The notes under the pieces are model-generated. The model did no database searches and was not told where the DNA came from. It was given only the letters and a program-made list of their open reading frames with translations. Shown here in pieces: positions 53,073-61,238 of a stretch of DNA of 64,000 bases; the stretch's first letter is position 1, and every line of letters begins with the position of its first letter. This DNA is from UBA6522 sp965237785 (lineage in GTDB: Bacteria; Pseudomonadota; Gammaproteobacteria; Steroidobacterales; Rariloculaceae). A program made the translations under genes and the position numbers. The stretch is from NCBI GenBank assembly GCA_965237785.1, contig OZ250159.1, positions 1,426,001-1,490,000 on the forward strand, given 5' to 3'.

Positions 53073-54101
53073 CTATGGAGATTTGCCAGTCTCTTGAGCA
53101 ATCAGTTTTTCAAGTTTGCGCCGAAAATGTAGCGAGGCCGCGTCCAGCCCCAGGTTGATGTGTCGGGTGGTCTCATTGGCGATCCCGGTGTGTACCGCCT
53201 CCAATACCTCACAATCTTCAAGGAACGCCGATTTGGCGCCAGCGGCAATCGACGCAGTCATGTCCTCGTTGTCCGGATCGGTATTGCGATGTAGAAACCA
53301 ATGATAGCGCGTGTTGTTCGCATCGATCGGTGTCAAAAAATTATAGGAAATATTGACATAGGTCAGTTCATCGATCGGCGAATCCGGACCACCCTGTCCG
53401 GCGGGGAAAAAGATCGACTTGTTGATCGCCGTGCACGGATATTGCGCCTCGTAATACTGAAGCCGGTCGCAATTCCCTTCGAATCGGACCAGGGGCGCGT
53501 AGAACGGCGGTGGCTCATTGTCGTATATCCACCGATGAACGATCAATCCGTTGTCGGTTTCGGTTGTTTCCAGTGGCGTGTTATCCGTACCGGGAGCCGA
53601 AAACGACGTACGGTGTACCCAGGCGACATGTGAAGGATCCAGTAGATTGTCCGTGAGGTATTGATAGTTGCATGCACACGTCATGGCATCGCCAGTGGTG
53701 ATTTTCCAATCCGGATTTTCATAATTTTCGATGTTGATTATCAAGCTGTCGTCTGAAAGCTCAGCGTCACCCATCCAGATCCAGACCAATCCCCACCTGT
53801 CAACCACTGGATAACTTCGGACAATTGCCGACGGTGGAATTCGATCTTGTGTCGGCGCGGCAACGCACTGACCGGAACGATCGAACTGCAGTCCGTGATA
53901 GCCGCATTCGATGTTGTCATTCAGCAGGCGACCCCTGGATAGCGGCAATCGTCGATGTGGGCAGGAATCTTCCAGGGCAACGGGTTTGCCGCTCTCCGTG
54001 CGATACAGAACTATATTCTCGCCGAGTATACGGAGTGCCGTTAGTTTCGACTCAATCTCCGCGGAGAGTGCGGCGACATACCAGCAGTTTTTAAGGTACA
54101 T
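53073..54101 (-). CDS. Rieske 2Fe-2S aromatic-ring or O-demethylating oxygenase subunit
   Basis: The 342-residue product from the ATG at 54099-54101 (GGAGTGGAA upstream) is a single-component-type Rieske oxygenase related to VanA. The Rieske motif is CPHRR (C47, H49) and CGYH (C66, H69). The mononuclear iron site is indicated by NLLDPSHVAWVH at about residues 152-163. Such enzymes hydroxylate or O-demethylate with electrons from a separate reductase. No reductase is adjacent. It starts 35 bases after the AhpD-like gene. Substrate unknown. Confidence 0.88.
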   Translation of the reverse strand: MYLKNCWYVAALSAEIESKLTALRILGENIVLYRTESGKPVALEDSCPHRRLPLSRGRLLNDNIECGYHGLQFDRSGQCVAAPTQDRIPPSAIVRSYPVVDRWGLVWIWMGDAELSDDSLIINIENYENPDWKITTGDAMTCACNYQYLTDNLLDPSHVAWVHRTSFSAPGTDNTPLETTETDNGLIVHRWIYDNEPPPFYAPLVRFEGNCDRLQYYEAQYPCTAINKSIFFPAGQGGPDSPIDELTYVNISYNFLTPIDANNTRYHWFLHRNTDPDNEDMTASIAAGAKSAFLEDCEVLEAVHTGIANETTRHINLGLDAASLHFRRKLEKLIAQETGKSP

Positions 54102-54136
54102 TTCCACTCCAGACGAGGCCAAGGAAATCAGGTGAG

Positions 54137-54709
54137 CTAATCATAGTAGCCAATTGAATCGCCATCGGTGGTAACACCTAATCCATTCAATAGCCGGTTC
54201 GAATAATTAAAATAGGCGGCGACCTGATTTACCTCGAGAATTTCCCCATCTGTACAGTTGTTCTGACGAAGCATGTCGATATCTGACGCTTCCATTTTTT
54301 CCACATCGGTTGTCAATTTCGCAGCGTAACGCAGTAGCGCCAACTGTTTCTCCTGGAATTGTGTCTGTGGCGTCCCAGCATATAGGCTTTGCAAAATGTC
54401 ATCACATCGCTGTTCATCGTCAAGCAACCGCCGAACATTCATGAAATGATGGGTCAAGCTGTATGCGCAATCATTCTTGATACTGACATAGGACGCAACG
54501 ACTTCCAGAAACCACAATGGCAATTGAATGTCCGGGTGGTGCAGGACGCTCCGATAAAGTGTCACGTGACCGTGCATCGTATGCGGCCGTAAGGAATGCA
54601 CCTTCATGACATTGTCGACTGTGCCATGAGGCGTCATTGCCTCGTCATATAGCGCCCGCAGAACGCCAGTTGCTTCGTTCTCCGGAATCATTTTAATCCA
54701 AGCTGTCAT
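54137..54709 (-). CDS. AhpD/carboxymuconolactone decarboxylase-like protein lacking the second cysteine
   Basis: The 190-residue all-helical protein matches peroxidase-related AhpD-like proteins. It shows MKVHSLRPHTMHGHVTLYRSVLH near the start, LEVVASYVSIKNDCAYSLTHH in the centre, and NQVAAYFNYSNRLLNGLGV at the end. The usual C-x2-C-x3-H redox motif reads Cys81, Ser84, His88, so disulfide-type peroxidase chemistry would need another partner. The GGAG upstream supports the start. It lies between the HD-domain and Rieske genes. Confidence 0.82.
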   Translation of the reverse strand: MTAWIKMIPENEATGVLRALYDEAMTPHGTVDNVMKVHSLRPHTMHGHVTLYRSVLHHPDIQLPLWFLEVVASYVSIKNDCAYSLTHHFMNVRRLLDDEQRCDDILQSLYAGTPQTQFQEKQLALLRYAAKLTTDVEKMEASDIDMLRQNNCTDGEILEVNQVAAYFNYSNRLLNGLGVTTDGDSIGYYD

Positions 54710-54785
54710 TAACTACTCCAGATGCAAATCGAGCACGGGTTGATCCTTTTTTGGAGGGGTGCACCCTACTTGACGCCAAGATCAT

Positions 54786-55460
54786 TCAGTAGCCTGTTGA
54801 CGCAAGGGCGTTCTGTGCGGGCGACGGCGAGTTGGAGAATACTCGCCGTACTATCGGCTCGAAAAACTCGATCGGCAAGTTTTCAATACCCGGATCGATG
54901 GCCACGATATCGTAACGTTCAATAAATTCTTCGGTCCAATCGAAAAACGGGTGACCTCGCCATTGTTCGCGCGCATTGATGAAGTCCGGGTCCTCCGGTA
55001 TGTGGAAGCCGTGCAGATGTATTCGTTGAAAGATTTCGTGGTGTTCGATCATCCAGATATTCTTTTCAGAGACAAACGGCCGAATCAGGTCGGCAGCGAA
55101 TCTTCCGTGATTTTCGGGGCAGACGATAAACCCGATATCATGGAATAGGCCCGTAACGATCGTGTCCTCATCGTGGCCATCGCCGTACAGCATCGTAGCC
55201 GTCTGCAGGCAGTGCTCGTAGTTGTTGATCAGATAGCCGAATGTGGGCGCGTCCCGAGATGCTGCAAGGAGTTGCAACGCCTGTTTGGCGCGCTCCTCTG
55301 CGAGGTAGTCCGCGCGCTGCCGATTCATTGCCGCCCAATCCTCGGGGCTATAGTCGTCCATGTTGCACGGTTCTATGTAACGCCAGTCGGCGCGCAGCAG
55401 ATTGTCGCGCTCCCCTGCCTTTCGCCGCACGCCCGGGGCTGTCTTCTTCTCGGTTGCCAT
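54786..55460 (-). CDS. HD-domain protein, possible diiron oxygenase or phosphohydrolase
   Basis: The 224-residue product has the HD-fold ligands H83 (NYEHCLQTA), H107-D108 (LFHDIGF), H118 (ENHG), H140/H141 (EHHEIF) and an Asp near residue 187. The extra histidines between HD and the last Asp are the set used by two-metal HD proteins, which include the oxygenases PhnZ and MIOX as well as hydrolases. The neighbouring oxygenase suggests a catabolic role, but activity cannot be fixed from sequence. It is the first gene of the three-gene cluster. Confidence 0.75.
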   Translation of the reverse strand: MATEKKTAPGVRRKAGERDNLLRADWRYIEPCNMDDYSPEDWAAMNRQRADYLAEERAKQALQLLAASRDAPTFGYLINNYEHCLQTATMLYGDGHDEDTIVTGLFHDIGFIVCPENHGRFAADLIRPFVSEKNIWMIEHHEIFQRIHLHGFHIPEDPDFINAREQWRGHPFFDWTEEFIERYDIVAIDPGIENLPIEFFEPIVRRVFSNSPSPAQNALASTGY

Positions 55461-55510
55461 TACTTTCGACCTCTATGCTGCGCTATCCGATCGCGCTAGC
55501 TGTCACAGCG

Positions 55511-55739
55511 CTAGCTCTCACTGGCAATCTGCCGGAATATTCCAAAACCCATATAAGCGAGGATAATGGACAAGAGTGGATTGATATAGTTGAAAAACGC
55601 CCACGGTGCGAACTCCAGCGGCGACAAGTACCCCTATCGGAATAAATATGTAAATTGCGCCCAGACCCTTCTCGATACCGGCTGTCATTGCGGTCTTTAT
55701 CGTTTGGTAGCGGAAGCCAGGCTGTTGTGGGCCTTTCAT
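55511..55739 (-). pseudogene. NhaC-type Na+/H+ antiporter, internally deleted
   Basis: The first about 40 codons from 55739 read MKGPQQPGFRYQTIKTAMTA and GIEKGLGAIYIFIPIGVLVAA, the N-terminus of an NhaC-type transporter. After a frame change at about 55606 the sequence reads FAPWAFFNYINPLLSIILAY and MGFGIFRQ, which is the C-terminal end of the same kind of protein. Some 400 residues in between are missing. The remnant is upstream of the HD-domain gene, on the same strand. Confidence 0.65.
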
Positions 55740-56030
55740 TGATTCACTTTCGAGGAGGGAACGGCTGCATGCTAACGCGAGAGCAGCTATTTAGCGTGGG
55801 CCTGCCGCTCGGCGGAAGACGGCGACGACACGAGGCTGAGCAGGCCCGCGAACAAGACCGCAAGAATGAAAACGGTTCTTCGGCTCGATGAGAATGATCG
55901 ACTGCGGTCTCAATTCCTTTAGCCCGAGTTTACCAACGCTCAAAACATTTCTTTGTGTTTCAACGACTTGAGTGGTTTAAATCGCCGGTATGGCACTACA
56001 AACGCGCCCCGGACGGATGAATTGAGCGGT
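55740..56030. other. Gene-free stretch between the NhaC remnant and the transposase fragment
   Basis: On the minus strand a stretch ending at 55787 reads VFILAVLFAGLLSLVSSPSS and a short tail, with no start codon between it and an upstream TGA. This looks like the end or signal region of a lost gene. Nothing else is supported here. Confidence 0.4.
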
Positions 56031-56570
56031 TCAGATAATCGTCTTTTGAGTCCCTCCGGCGGCCGATGGAGGCATGCCAAGCGCCTCCAGAATGGCGTGC
56101 TGTTGGGGTTCCGGGCGCGTCGCCTTGCGGACATGCAAGGTCCGCCCGTCCGCCCGTTTGAAGGTCGCGGTGACGCGCTGGCGCCCGCCGAGAATGCGGC
56201 GCAGGGCGATCCAGCTCGCCGAGCGCAGATCGCCGTCGGCGCGTTCGGCCAGGCGCCGGCGAATGACCTGTACGAGTTGATACGCAATCACCGTAATGAA
56301 CAGATGACCCTCCGCCCGACGCGGCGTGCGGTGATAAATCGGTCGCAACCCCAGTTCGGACTTCAAGCAACGGAAGACCGCTTCCACCTCGGTGAGCAGC
56401 GTGTAAGTGCGCCACAGTTTCGCTTCGCTCCAGTCGGTCTCATTGCTGCGCAGACAATACACGCCGGGATCCGTGACCATGCTGCCGGGCACCGGCTTTT
56501 TCGTCCACGTCACCGCCACCGCCTTCGCCACCCTATAGGGTTTGTTTTGGGGAAGATTAGCACAGAGCAC
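56031..56570 (-). mobile_element. C-terminal fragment of an IS1634/IS4-type transposase
   Basis: About 170 codons match the C-terminal third of IS1634-family DDE transposases: PGVYCLRSNETDWSEAKLWR, LLTEVEAVFRCLKSELGLRP with the catalytic Glu region, EGHLFITVIAYQLVQVIRRRL, and RVTATFKRADGRTLHVRKAT. The N-terminal two thirds with the first Asp residues are absent, and the first about 15 codons before 56535 are not transposase-like. No terminal inverted repeats were recognised. Confidence 0.75.
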
Positions 56571-56704
56571 AGTCCCCGTCTTTTCAACCAGTCGGGTGTG
56601 GAAAACGCTGCTCGCGGACTGCCCGCTACGCTCCGACCTGGACCGGACTCGGGATCCGCCATATCAATAAGCCGCAACAGTCCACAACGGTCTTGTTTGC
56701 CCGC

Positions 56705-56732
56705 TTACCGTATACTTCACCTATCCTATAAA
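56705..56732 (+). promoter_or_regulatory. Possible sigma-70 promoter of the NHL protein gene
   Basis: TTACCG at 56705-56710 and TATAAA at 56727-56732 are separated by 16 bases, 36 bases before the gene start. The context is AT-richer than elsewhere in the window. Confidence 0.4.
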
Positions 56733-56768
56733 TGACTTACCGTTAATCTCATGAAGATAGAGGCCCTT

Positions 56769-57767
56769 ATGAAGAAAATCGCCATCTCTTTGCTGGGTAC
56801 GGTTTTTATTGTTTTTATATTTCTCGCAATCCTGAGTGCATCCGCCTTTCTTACAAAAGATCTGGATCCGAACTATCAACTCGTGACCACTTGGGGTGGT
56901 CGTGGAGAGGGAGCCGGTAAATTCGCCCTCCCCGCCGGTCTCAAGGTTTACGAAGATGAGGTATATGTGGTTGATGTAGGTGGTCATAACATACAAGTGT
57001 TCGATTTAGAAGGAACCTATCGCCGCGCTTTCGGAGAAGAAGGAGTGGGATCTGGCGAGTTTAACCGCCCGTGGAACATCTATTTTCATATGAACGAGCT
57101 TTATGTTGCGGCCTATGCAAATAATCGCATTGATGTTTACGATCCTGACGGAACATTTAAACGTTCGTTCGGACATTTGGGAACTGGAGAGGGCGAAATG
57201 GAAGGCCCGACGGCGCTGACAATTGACGGCCGCGGTAACATCGTCATTGCTGACTTCTATAATCATCGCGTAGTACGTCACAATGCGGAAGGGGAATTTA
57301 TATCTGCATGGGGAGTGGCAGATGAGGTTAGCGCTAGCAATAACCGCTTTAATTACCCACTTGATGTAATTACCGGCAACGACGGTGAATTTGTCTATGT
57401 GCTCGATAGTGGCAATGAACGGATCAAAGTATATGGCTCGGACGGCGAGTATAAGTACAAATGGGGCGGACCGTTCGGTTACAATATTTTTATCACTTTT
57501 TTTGACTGGTTCCCGTTTGAAGGATGGTTTTCTGATCCAAAATCGCTCGCGATTGACCAGAGCGGTAAAATTTACGTTGGAGATGCCAGCAACAAACGTA
57601 TTCAGGTTTTTGACGAGCAGGGTATGTTTATTACGGCGTTTGGCGCGACAGGTGTAGACGAGTTCGGAACCATTGGCGGAATCGATGTTGCAGACGACGG
57701 TTCCATTTTTGTAGTCAATCAAACGGCAAGAACAATTCAAAAATGGCAATACAATCCAAGTGAATAA
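56769..57767 (+). CDS. Membrane-anchored NHL-repeat beta-propeller protein, atypical composition
   Basis: The ATG at 56769 has AGAGG five bases upstream and is preferred over an ATG at 56751. The 332-residue product has an N-terminal helix (ISLLGTVFIVFIFLAILSASAF) and then six NHL blades, for example GLKVYEDEVYVVDVGGHNIQ, NIYFHMNELYVAAYANNRID and SLAIDQSGKIYVGDASNKRIQ. Codons end in A/T far more often than in its neighbours, which points to recent acquisition. It lies between a transposase fragment and hutI (convergent). Function unknown. Confidence 0.82.
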   Translation: MKKIAISLLGTVFIVFIFLAILSASAFLTKDLDPNYQLVTTWGGRGEGAGKFALPAGLKVYEDEVYVVDVGGHNIQVFDLEGTYRRAFGEEGVGSGEFNRPWNIYFHMNELYVAAYANNRIDVYDPDGTFKRSFGHLGTGEGEMEGPTALTIDGRGNIVIADFYNHRVVRHNAEGEFISAWGVADEVSASNNRFNYPLDVITGNDGEFVYVLDSGNERIKVYGSDGEYKYKWGGPFGYNIFITFFDWFPFEGWFSDPKSLAIDQSGKIYVGDASNKRIQVFDEQGMFITAFGATGVDEFGTIGGIDVADDGSIFVVNQTARTIQKWQYNPSE

Positions 57768-57775
57768 TCTCTCTC

Positions 57776-59062
57776 CTATTCAACCACCCCAATCTGTCCA
57801 ACGGGTGCTGACACCGAACAGCCGTTAATTACCAGTCTGTTCAGTTGGTTTAGCCCGATCCAATAGGTCAACTCACGCGGATGATTGATATCCCATTCGG
57901 CGATGTCCGCACGTTTTCCCGCTTCAAGCGTGCCGCGATCGTCTGTCAGGCCCAATGCCCGGGACGCGTTTCGCGTGACGCCTGCAAGGCATTCCTCGGG
58001 AGTCAGATGGAAAAGGCTGGTAGCAAGATTCATCGCCGAGCGTAGCGAGCACAGCGGGGAGGTGCCAGGATTGCAGTCAGTTGCGACGGCAATCGGCACG
58101 CCGTGGTCACGTAACATCGCTACGGGCGGCGCCCGCGTTTCACCGAGCGTCAGGAATGGACCGGGAAGCAAGACGGCTACCGTGCCCGCGTCGGCAAGCG
58201 CTCTGACGCCGACCGCTGAGGTGTACTCAAGATGATCCGCGGACAGCGCGTCGAATGAGGCCGCAAGTTCGGCGCCACCGCCGTCGCTGAGTTGGTCGGC
58301 GTGCAACTTGACGGGAATGCCAAGGGCTGTCGCACTCTCGAAAAGTCTTGCGACTTGCTCCGCCGAGAATGCGATGCTTTCACAATAAGCATCAACCGCG
58401 TCCGCAAGTTTCCTCTCGTGTACGGCGGGCAATACGTTCGAGATCAAATAGTCGATGTAGTCGTCGACTCGCCCATCGAATTCCGTCGGGACGGAATGGG
58501 CGCCAAGGAATGTCGTTACGATCGCCGCGTCGTATTGCCTGCCAAGCGTTCGTGCCGCGTCGAGCATGGCGAGTTCTGTCTCGAGATTGAGGCCATAGCC
58601 GGACTTTATTTCGATTGTTGCCACGCCCTCCTTCACCAGCGCGTCGATTCGAGAGCGGGCGCTGTCGAGCAGCATTCCCTTATCGGCGAGTCGCGTCGCT
58701 CTGACGGTCGATCGAATGCCGCCACCGGCACGGGCGATCTCCTCGTAACTCGCACCGTTTAGCCGTTGCTCGAATTCCGCCGCGCGGTCTCCGGCGAACA
58801 CCAAGTGGGTATGGCAATCGATCAACGCGGGCGTCAGCCAGCGACCGTGGACGCTTCGGGTTTCGGTGGCATCCCTGGCGGGGAGTTCGGACATCGGGCC
58901 GACCCAGGCGACGCGACCCGCGGCAATGGCAAGCGCCGCGTTTTCGATCGCGCCATAGGCCTCCACACCGGCACGCATCGTCGCGATATTCGCATCGGTA
59001 AATAACAGATCCCAGTCAGGCAAGCGATTCAGCCTCGCGCGGATTGCAAACCACGTTAGCAT
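57776..59062 (-). CDS. hutI: Imidazolonepropionase HutI
   Basis: HutI opens imidazolone-5-propionate to N-formimino-L-glutamate, the third step of histidine breakdown. The 428-residue amidohydrolase has the metal motif HTHLVFAGDRAAEF, SGYGLNLETELAML, KLHADQ, and ATDCNPGTSP. The start ATG lies only 10 bases from the palindromic operator. No ribosome binding site is seen, so the message may be leaderless or the start slightly different. It is divergent from hutF. Confidence 0.93.
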   Translation of the reverse strand: MLTWFAIRARLNRLPDWDLLFTDANIATMRAGVEAYGAIENAALAIAAGRVAWVGPMSELPARDATETRSVHGRWLTPALIDCHTHLVFAGDRAAEFEQRLNGASYEEIARAGGGIRSTVRATRLADKGMLLDSARSRIDALVKEGVATIEIKSGYGLNLETELAMLDAARTLGRQYDAAIVTTFLGAHSVPTEFDGRVDDYIDYLISNVLPAVHERKLADAVDAYCESIAFSAEQVARLFESATALGIPVKLHADQLSDGGGAELAASFDALSADHLEYTSAVGVRALADAGTVAVLLPGPFLTLGETRAPPVAMLRDHGVPIAVATDCNPGTSPLCSLRSAMNLATSLFHLTPEECLAGVTRNASRALGLTDDRGTLEAGKRADIAEWDINHPRELTYWIGLNQLNRLVINGCSVSAPVGQIGVVE

Positions 59063-59071
59063 AGACTAAGT

Positions 59072-59081
59072 TGTATATACA
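59072..59081. promoter_or_regulatory. HutC-type operator between hutI and hutF
   Basis: TGTATATACA is a perfect 10-bp palindrome with the GTATATAC core expected of the HutC subfamily of GntR regulators (GT...TA...AC). It sits 10 bases from the hutI start and 20 bases before the hutF GTG, so one bound repressor could control both directions. Confidence 0.65.
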
Positions 59082-59100
59082 GCCTCGGGCAGACAGGCTA

Positions 59101-60471
59101 GTGACGACGATCCTGGCGAAAAAAGCGTTCTTGCATACTGGCTGGGCCGATGATGTTCGATTGCGGATCGCGGACGGCTTGATCGAGTCAACGGAGATCG
59201 GCTGCCCGGTCGATCCGGACGATCATGTTGCGAGTGTCGTCATCCCAGGTATCGCGAACGCGCATAGCCATGCGTTCCAACGTGCGCTTGCAGGCCATGC
59301 TGAACAGCGAGGGCCAAATGACAGGGACACGTTCTGGAACTGGCGCACGCAAATGTACAGGCTTGCCGGATTGATCGACGCCGACGGACTCGCCGCCATC
59401 GCACGTCAGGCTTATTCCGAGATGATGGCCTTCGGCTATACATCGGTAGCGGAATTTCACTACCTGCATGGGGAGCCGGCCGGTGGAGGAAAGATGGGCG
59501 CGACGTATCGGGCTATTGCGGCGGCCGCGGCGGATACGGGCATTCGGCTGACCTACGTGCCGATTCTTTACGAGCGCGCCGGCTTCGATCGGCCCGCACC
59601 GACAATAGAACAGCGCCGGTTCGCGATGCTTGCAGACGAATTCGTCGATCACTATGAATATGCACGCGAAACCGCGGAGTTGAATACCACGGTGGGGATC
59701 GGCGCACACAGCTTGCGCGCTGTTACCAAGCTGTCGCTCAGAAGATTGACGGATCTCGCGGAGCGCGATGAATGTCCAATGCATATTCACATCGCAGAAC
59801 AGACCGCCGAAGTAGACCAGTGCCTCGCCCGGCATCATGCGCGACCTGTCGAATGGCTGTTGAAGGAATTCTCTCCGAACGAGCACTGGTGCCTGGTTCA
59901 CGCGACACACGTTTCCGACGACGAGCTACGATCCTTGTGCACGTCCGGTGCGGTGGTCTGCCTGTGTCCCAGCACGGAGGCAAATCTTGGTGACGGATTG
60001 TTCCCTTTACGATCATGGCTCGACCAGGGCGGTCGGATTGCGATCGGCTCCGACAGCCAGATCACGATTAACCCGTTCGAGGAACTTCGCTGGCTCGAGT
60101 ATGGGCAGCGCCTTGCCAGTCGCTCGCGAAACGTTGCGGCAGTCCATCACAGCCACACGGGTCGTAGCCTGTTCGAAGATGTATTGGAGGGAGGGGCACT
60201 CGCCTGCGGTCACGGTGCAGGGCAGTTGCGAGCCGGTGGGCACGCCGATCTCGTCACGCTGGATGACGAAAGTCCGATGCTGGCCGGCCACAATACGGAA
60301 TCGATTCTCGATGCACTCGTCTTCTCCGGAGCCACTTTGCCGATCGAACGGGTCATGGTTGCAGGCGAATGGCGCGTCCTTGACGGCGTTCATGCGGTAA
60401 GCCCACAAGCTGGAAGCGACTTCCTGGAGGTCGTTCGCGACCTGTGGCCAGAGACGGCAGATTCGCCATGA
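59101..60471 (+). CDS. hutF: Formimidoylglutamate deiminase HutF
   Basis: HutF deaminates N-formimino-L-glutamate to N-formyl-L-glutamate and ammonia, the route used by pseudomonads. From the GTG at 59101 the product is 456 residues. A TTG at 59071 also keeps the frame, but it lies inside the operator. The amidohydrolase motifs NAHSHAFQRALAGHAE, GIGAHSLRAV, HIHIAEQ, and IGSDSQITINPFEELRWLEYGQRL are present. Its stop overlaps the hutC start (ATGA). Confidence 0.93.
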   Translation: MTTILAKKAFLHTGWADDVRLRIADGLIESTEIGCPVDPDDHVASVVIPGIANAHSHAFQRALAGHAEQRGPNDRDTFWNWRTQMYRLAGLIDADGLAAIARQAYSEMMAFGYTSVAEFHYLHGEPAGGGKMGATYRAIAAAAADTGIRLTYVPILYERAGFDRPAPTIEQRRFAMLADEFVDHYEYARETAELNTTVGIGAHSLRAVTKLSLRRLTDLAERDECPMHIHIAEQTAEVDQCLARHHARPVEWLLKEFSPNEHWCLVHATHVSDDELRSLCTSGAVVCLCPSTEANLGDGLFPLRSWLDQGGRIAIGSDSQITINPFEELRWLEYGQRLASRSRNVAAVHHSHTGRSLFEDVLEGGALACGHGAGQLRAGGHADLVTLDDESPMLAGHNTESILDALVFSGATLPIERVMVAGEWRVLDGVHAVSPQAGSDFLEVVRDLWPETADSP

Positions 60472-61238
60472 ACTCGCCTCCAAAGCCACGCTATCAGCAA
60501 CTCAAGGAGTTGATAATTTCCCGCATTTCGAGCGGTGAACTGCAGCCGCTGGATCGTGTCCCGTCTGAACACGAACTGGTCGAGTCCACCGGCGTATCGC
60601 GGATGACGGCCAATCGAGCGTTGCGCGAGCTGAATAACGAGGGTTACGTCGAACGAGTGGCCGGGGTCGGTACCTTCGTTGCGGATCTGAAGGCAGCGTC
60701 GCATGTGCTTGAAGTACGAAATATTGCCGATGAAATTGGCTTACGCGGACATGAGCACCGATCAACGGTTCTCAAGCTGGAGGCTCTTCGCGCAGCGCCA
60801 ACCATCGCTGAGATTCTCCATATCGCCGCCGAATCGAGCGTCAACCATGTATTCCTGGTTCATTTCGAAAACGACATCCCGATTCAGGTTGAAGATCGAT
60901 ACGCAACTGTTGATTTTGCAAAGGATTTTCTCACGCAAGATTTTCACACTGTGACGCCAAGCGCTTATCTAAGTAATATCTCGCCGCTGCAGGAAGCAGA
61001 GCATGTCGTGCGAGCAAAAATGCCGAGTGCGCGCATTCGGCAACACCTGAAAATGCGATCCGATGAGCCCTGCCTGGTGGTCACCAGGAGAACCTGGGTG
61101 CACGCCACGCCTGTCAGTTTCGCGCGCCTGTTTTATCCGGGAAATCGCTTCGAACTAACCGGGCACTATGTACCTCCCGGCTCCAACAAGAGCCGCCCAA
61201 AGGGCGCCAACATCGCTGAACTACGGAAGTTTGATTGA
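60468..61238 (+). CDS. hutC: Histidine utilisation repressor HutC (GntR family)
   Basis: The 256-residue regulator starts with the ATG at 60468. The N-terminal GntR winged helix shows RYQQLKELIISRISSGELQP, PSEHELVESTGVSRMTANRALREL and GVGTFVAD. The C-terminal UTRA domain senses urocanate in characterised HutC proteins. The probable operator is the palindrome at 59072-59081. It is co-translated with hutF and overlaps hutU by one base. Confidence 0.93.
   Translation: MNSPPKPRYQQLKELIISRISSGELQPLDRVPSEHELVESTGVSRMTANRALRELNNEGYVERVAGVGTFVADLKAASHVLEVRNIADEIGLRGHEHRSTVLKLEALRAAPTIAEILHIAAESSVNHVFLVHFENDIPIQVEDRYATVDFAKDFLTQDFHTVTPSAYLSNISPLQEAEHVVRAKMPSARIRQHLKMRSDEPCLVVTRRTWVHATPVSFARLFYPGNRFELTGHYVPPGSNKSRPKGANIAELRKFD

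Noticed and set aside
55953..56735. 260-codon plus-strand frame
   Set aside because: It is antisense to the transposase fragment, whose family match is clear.
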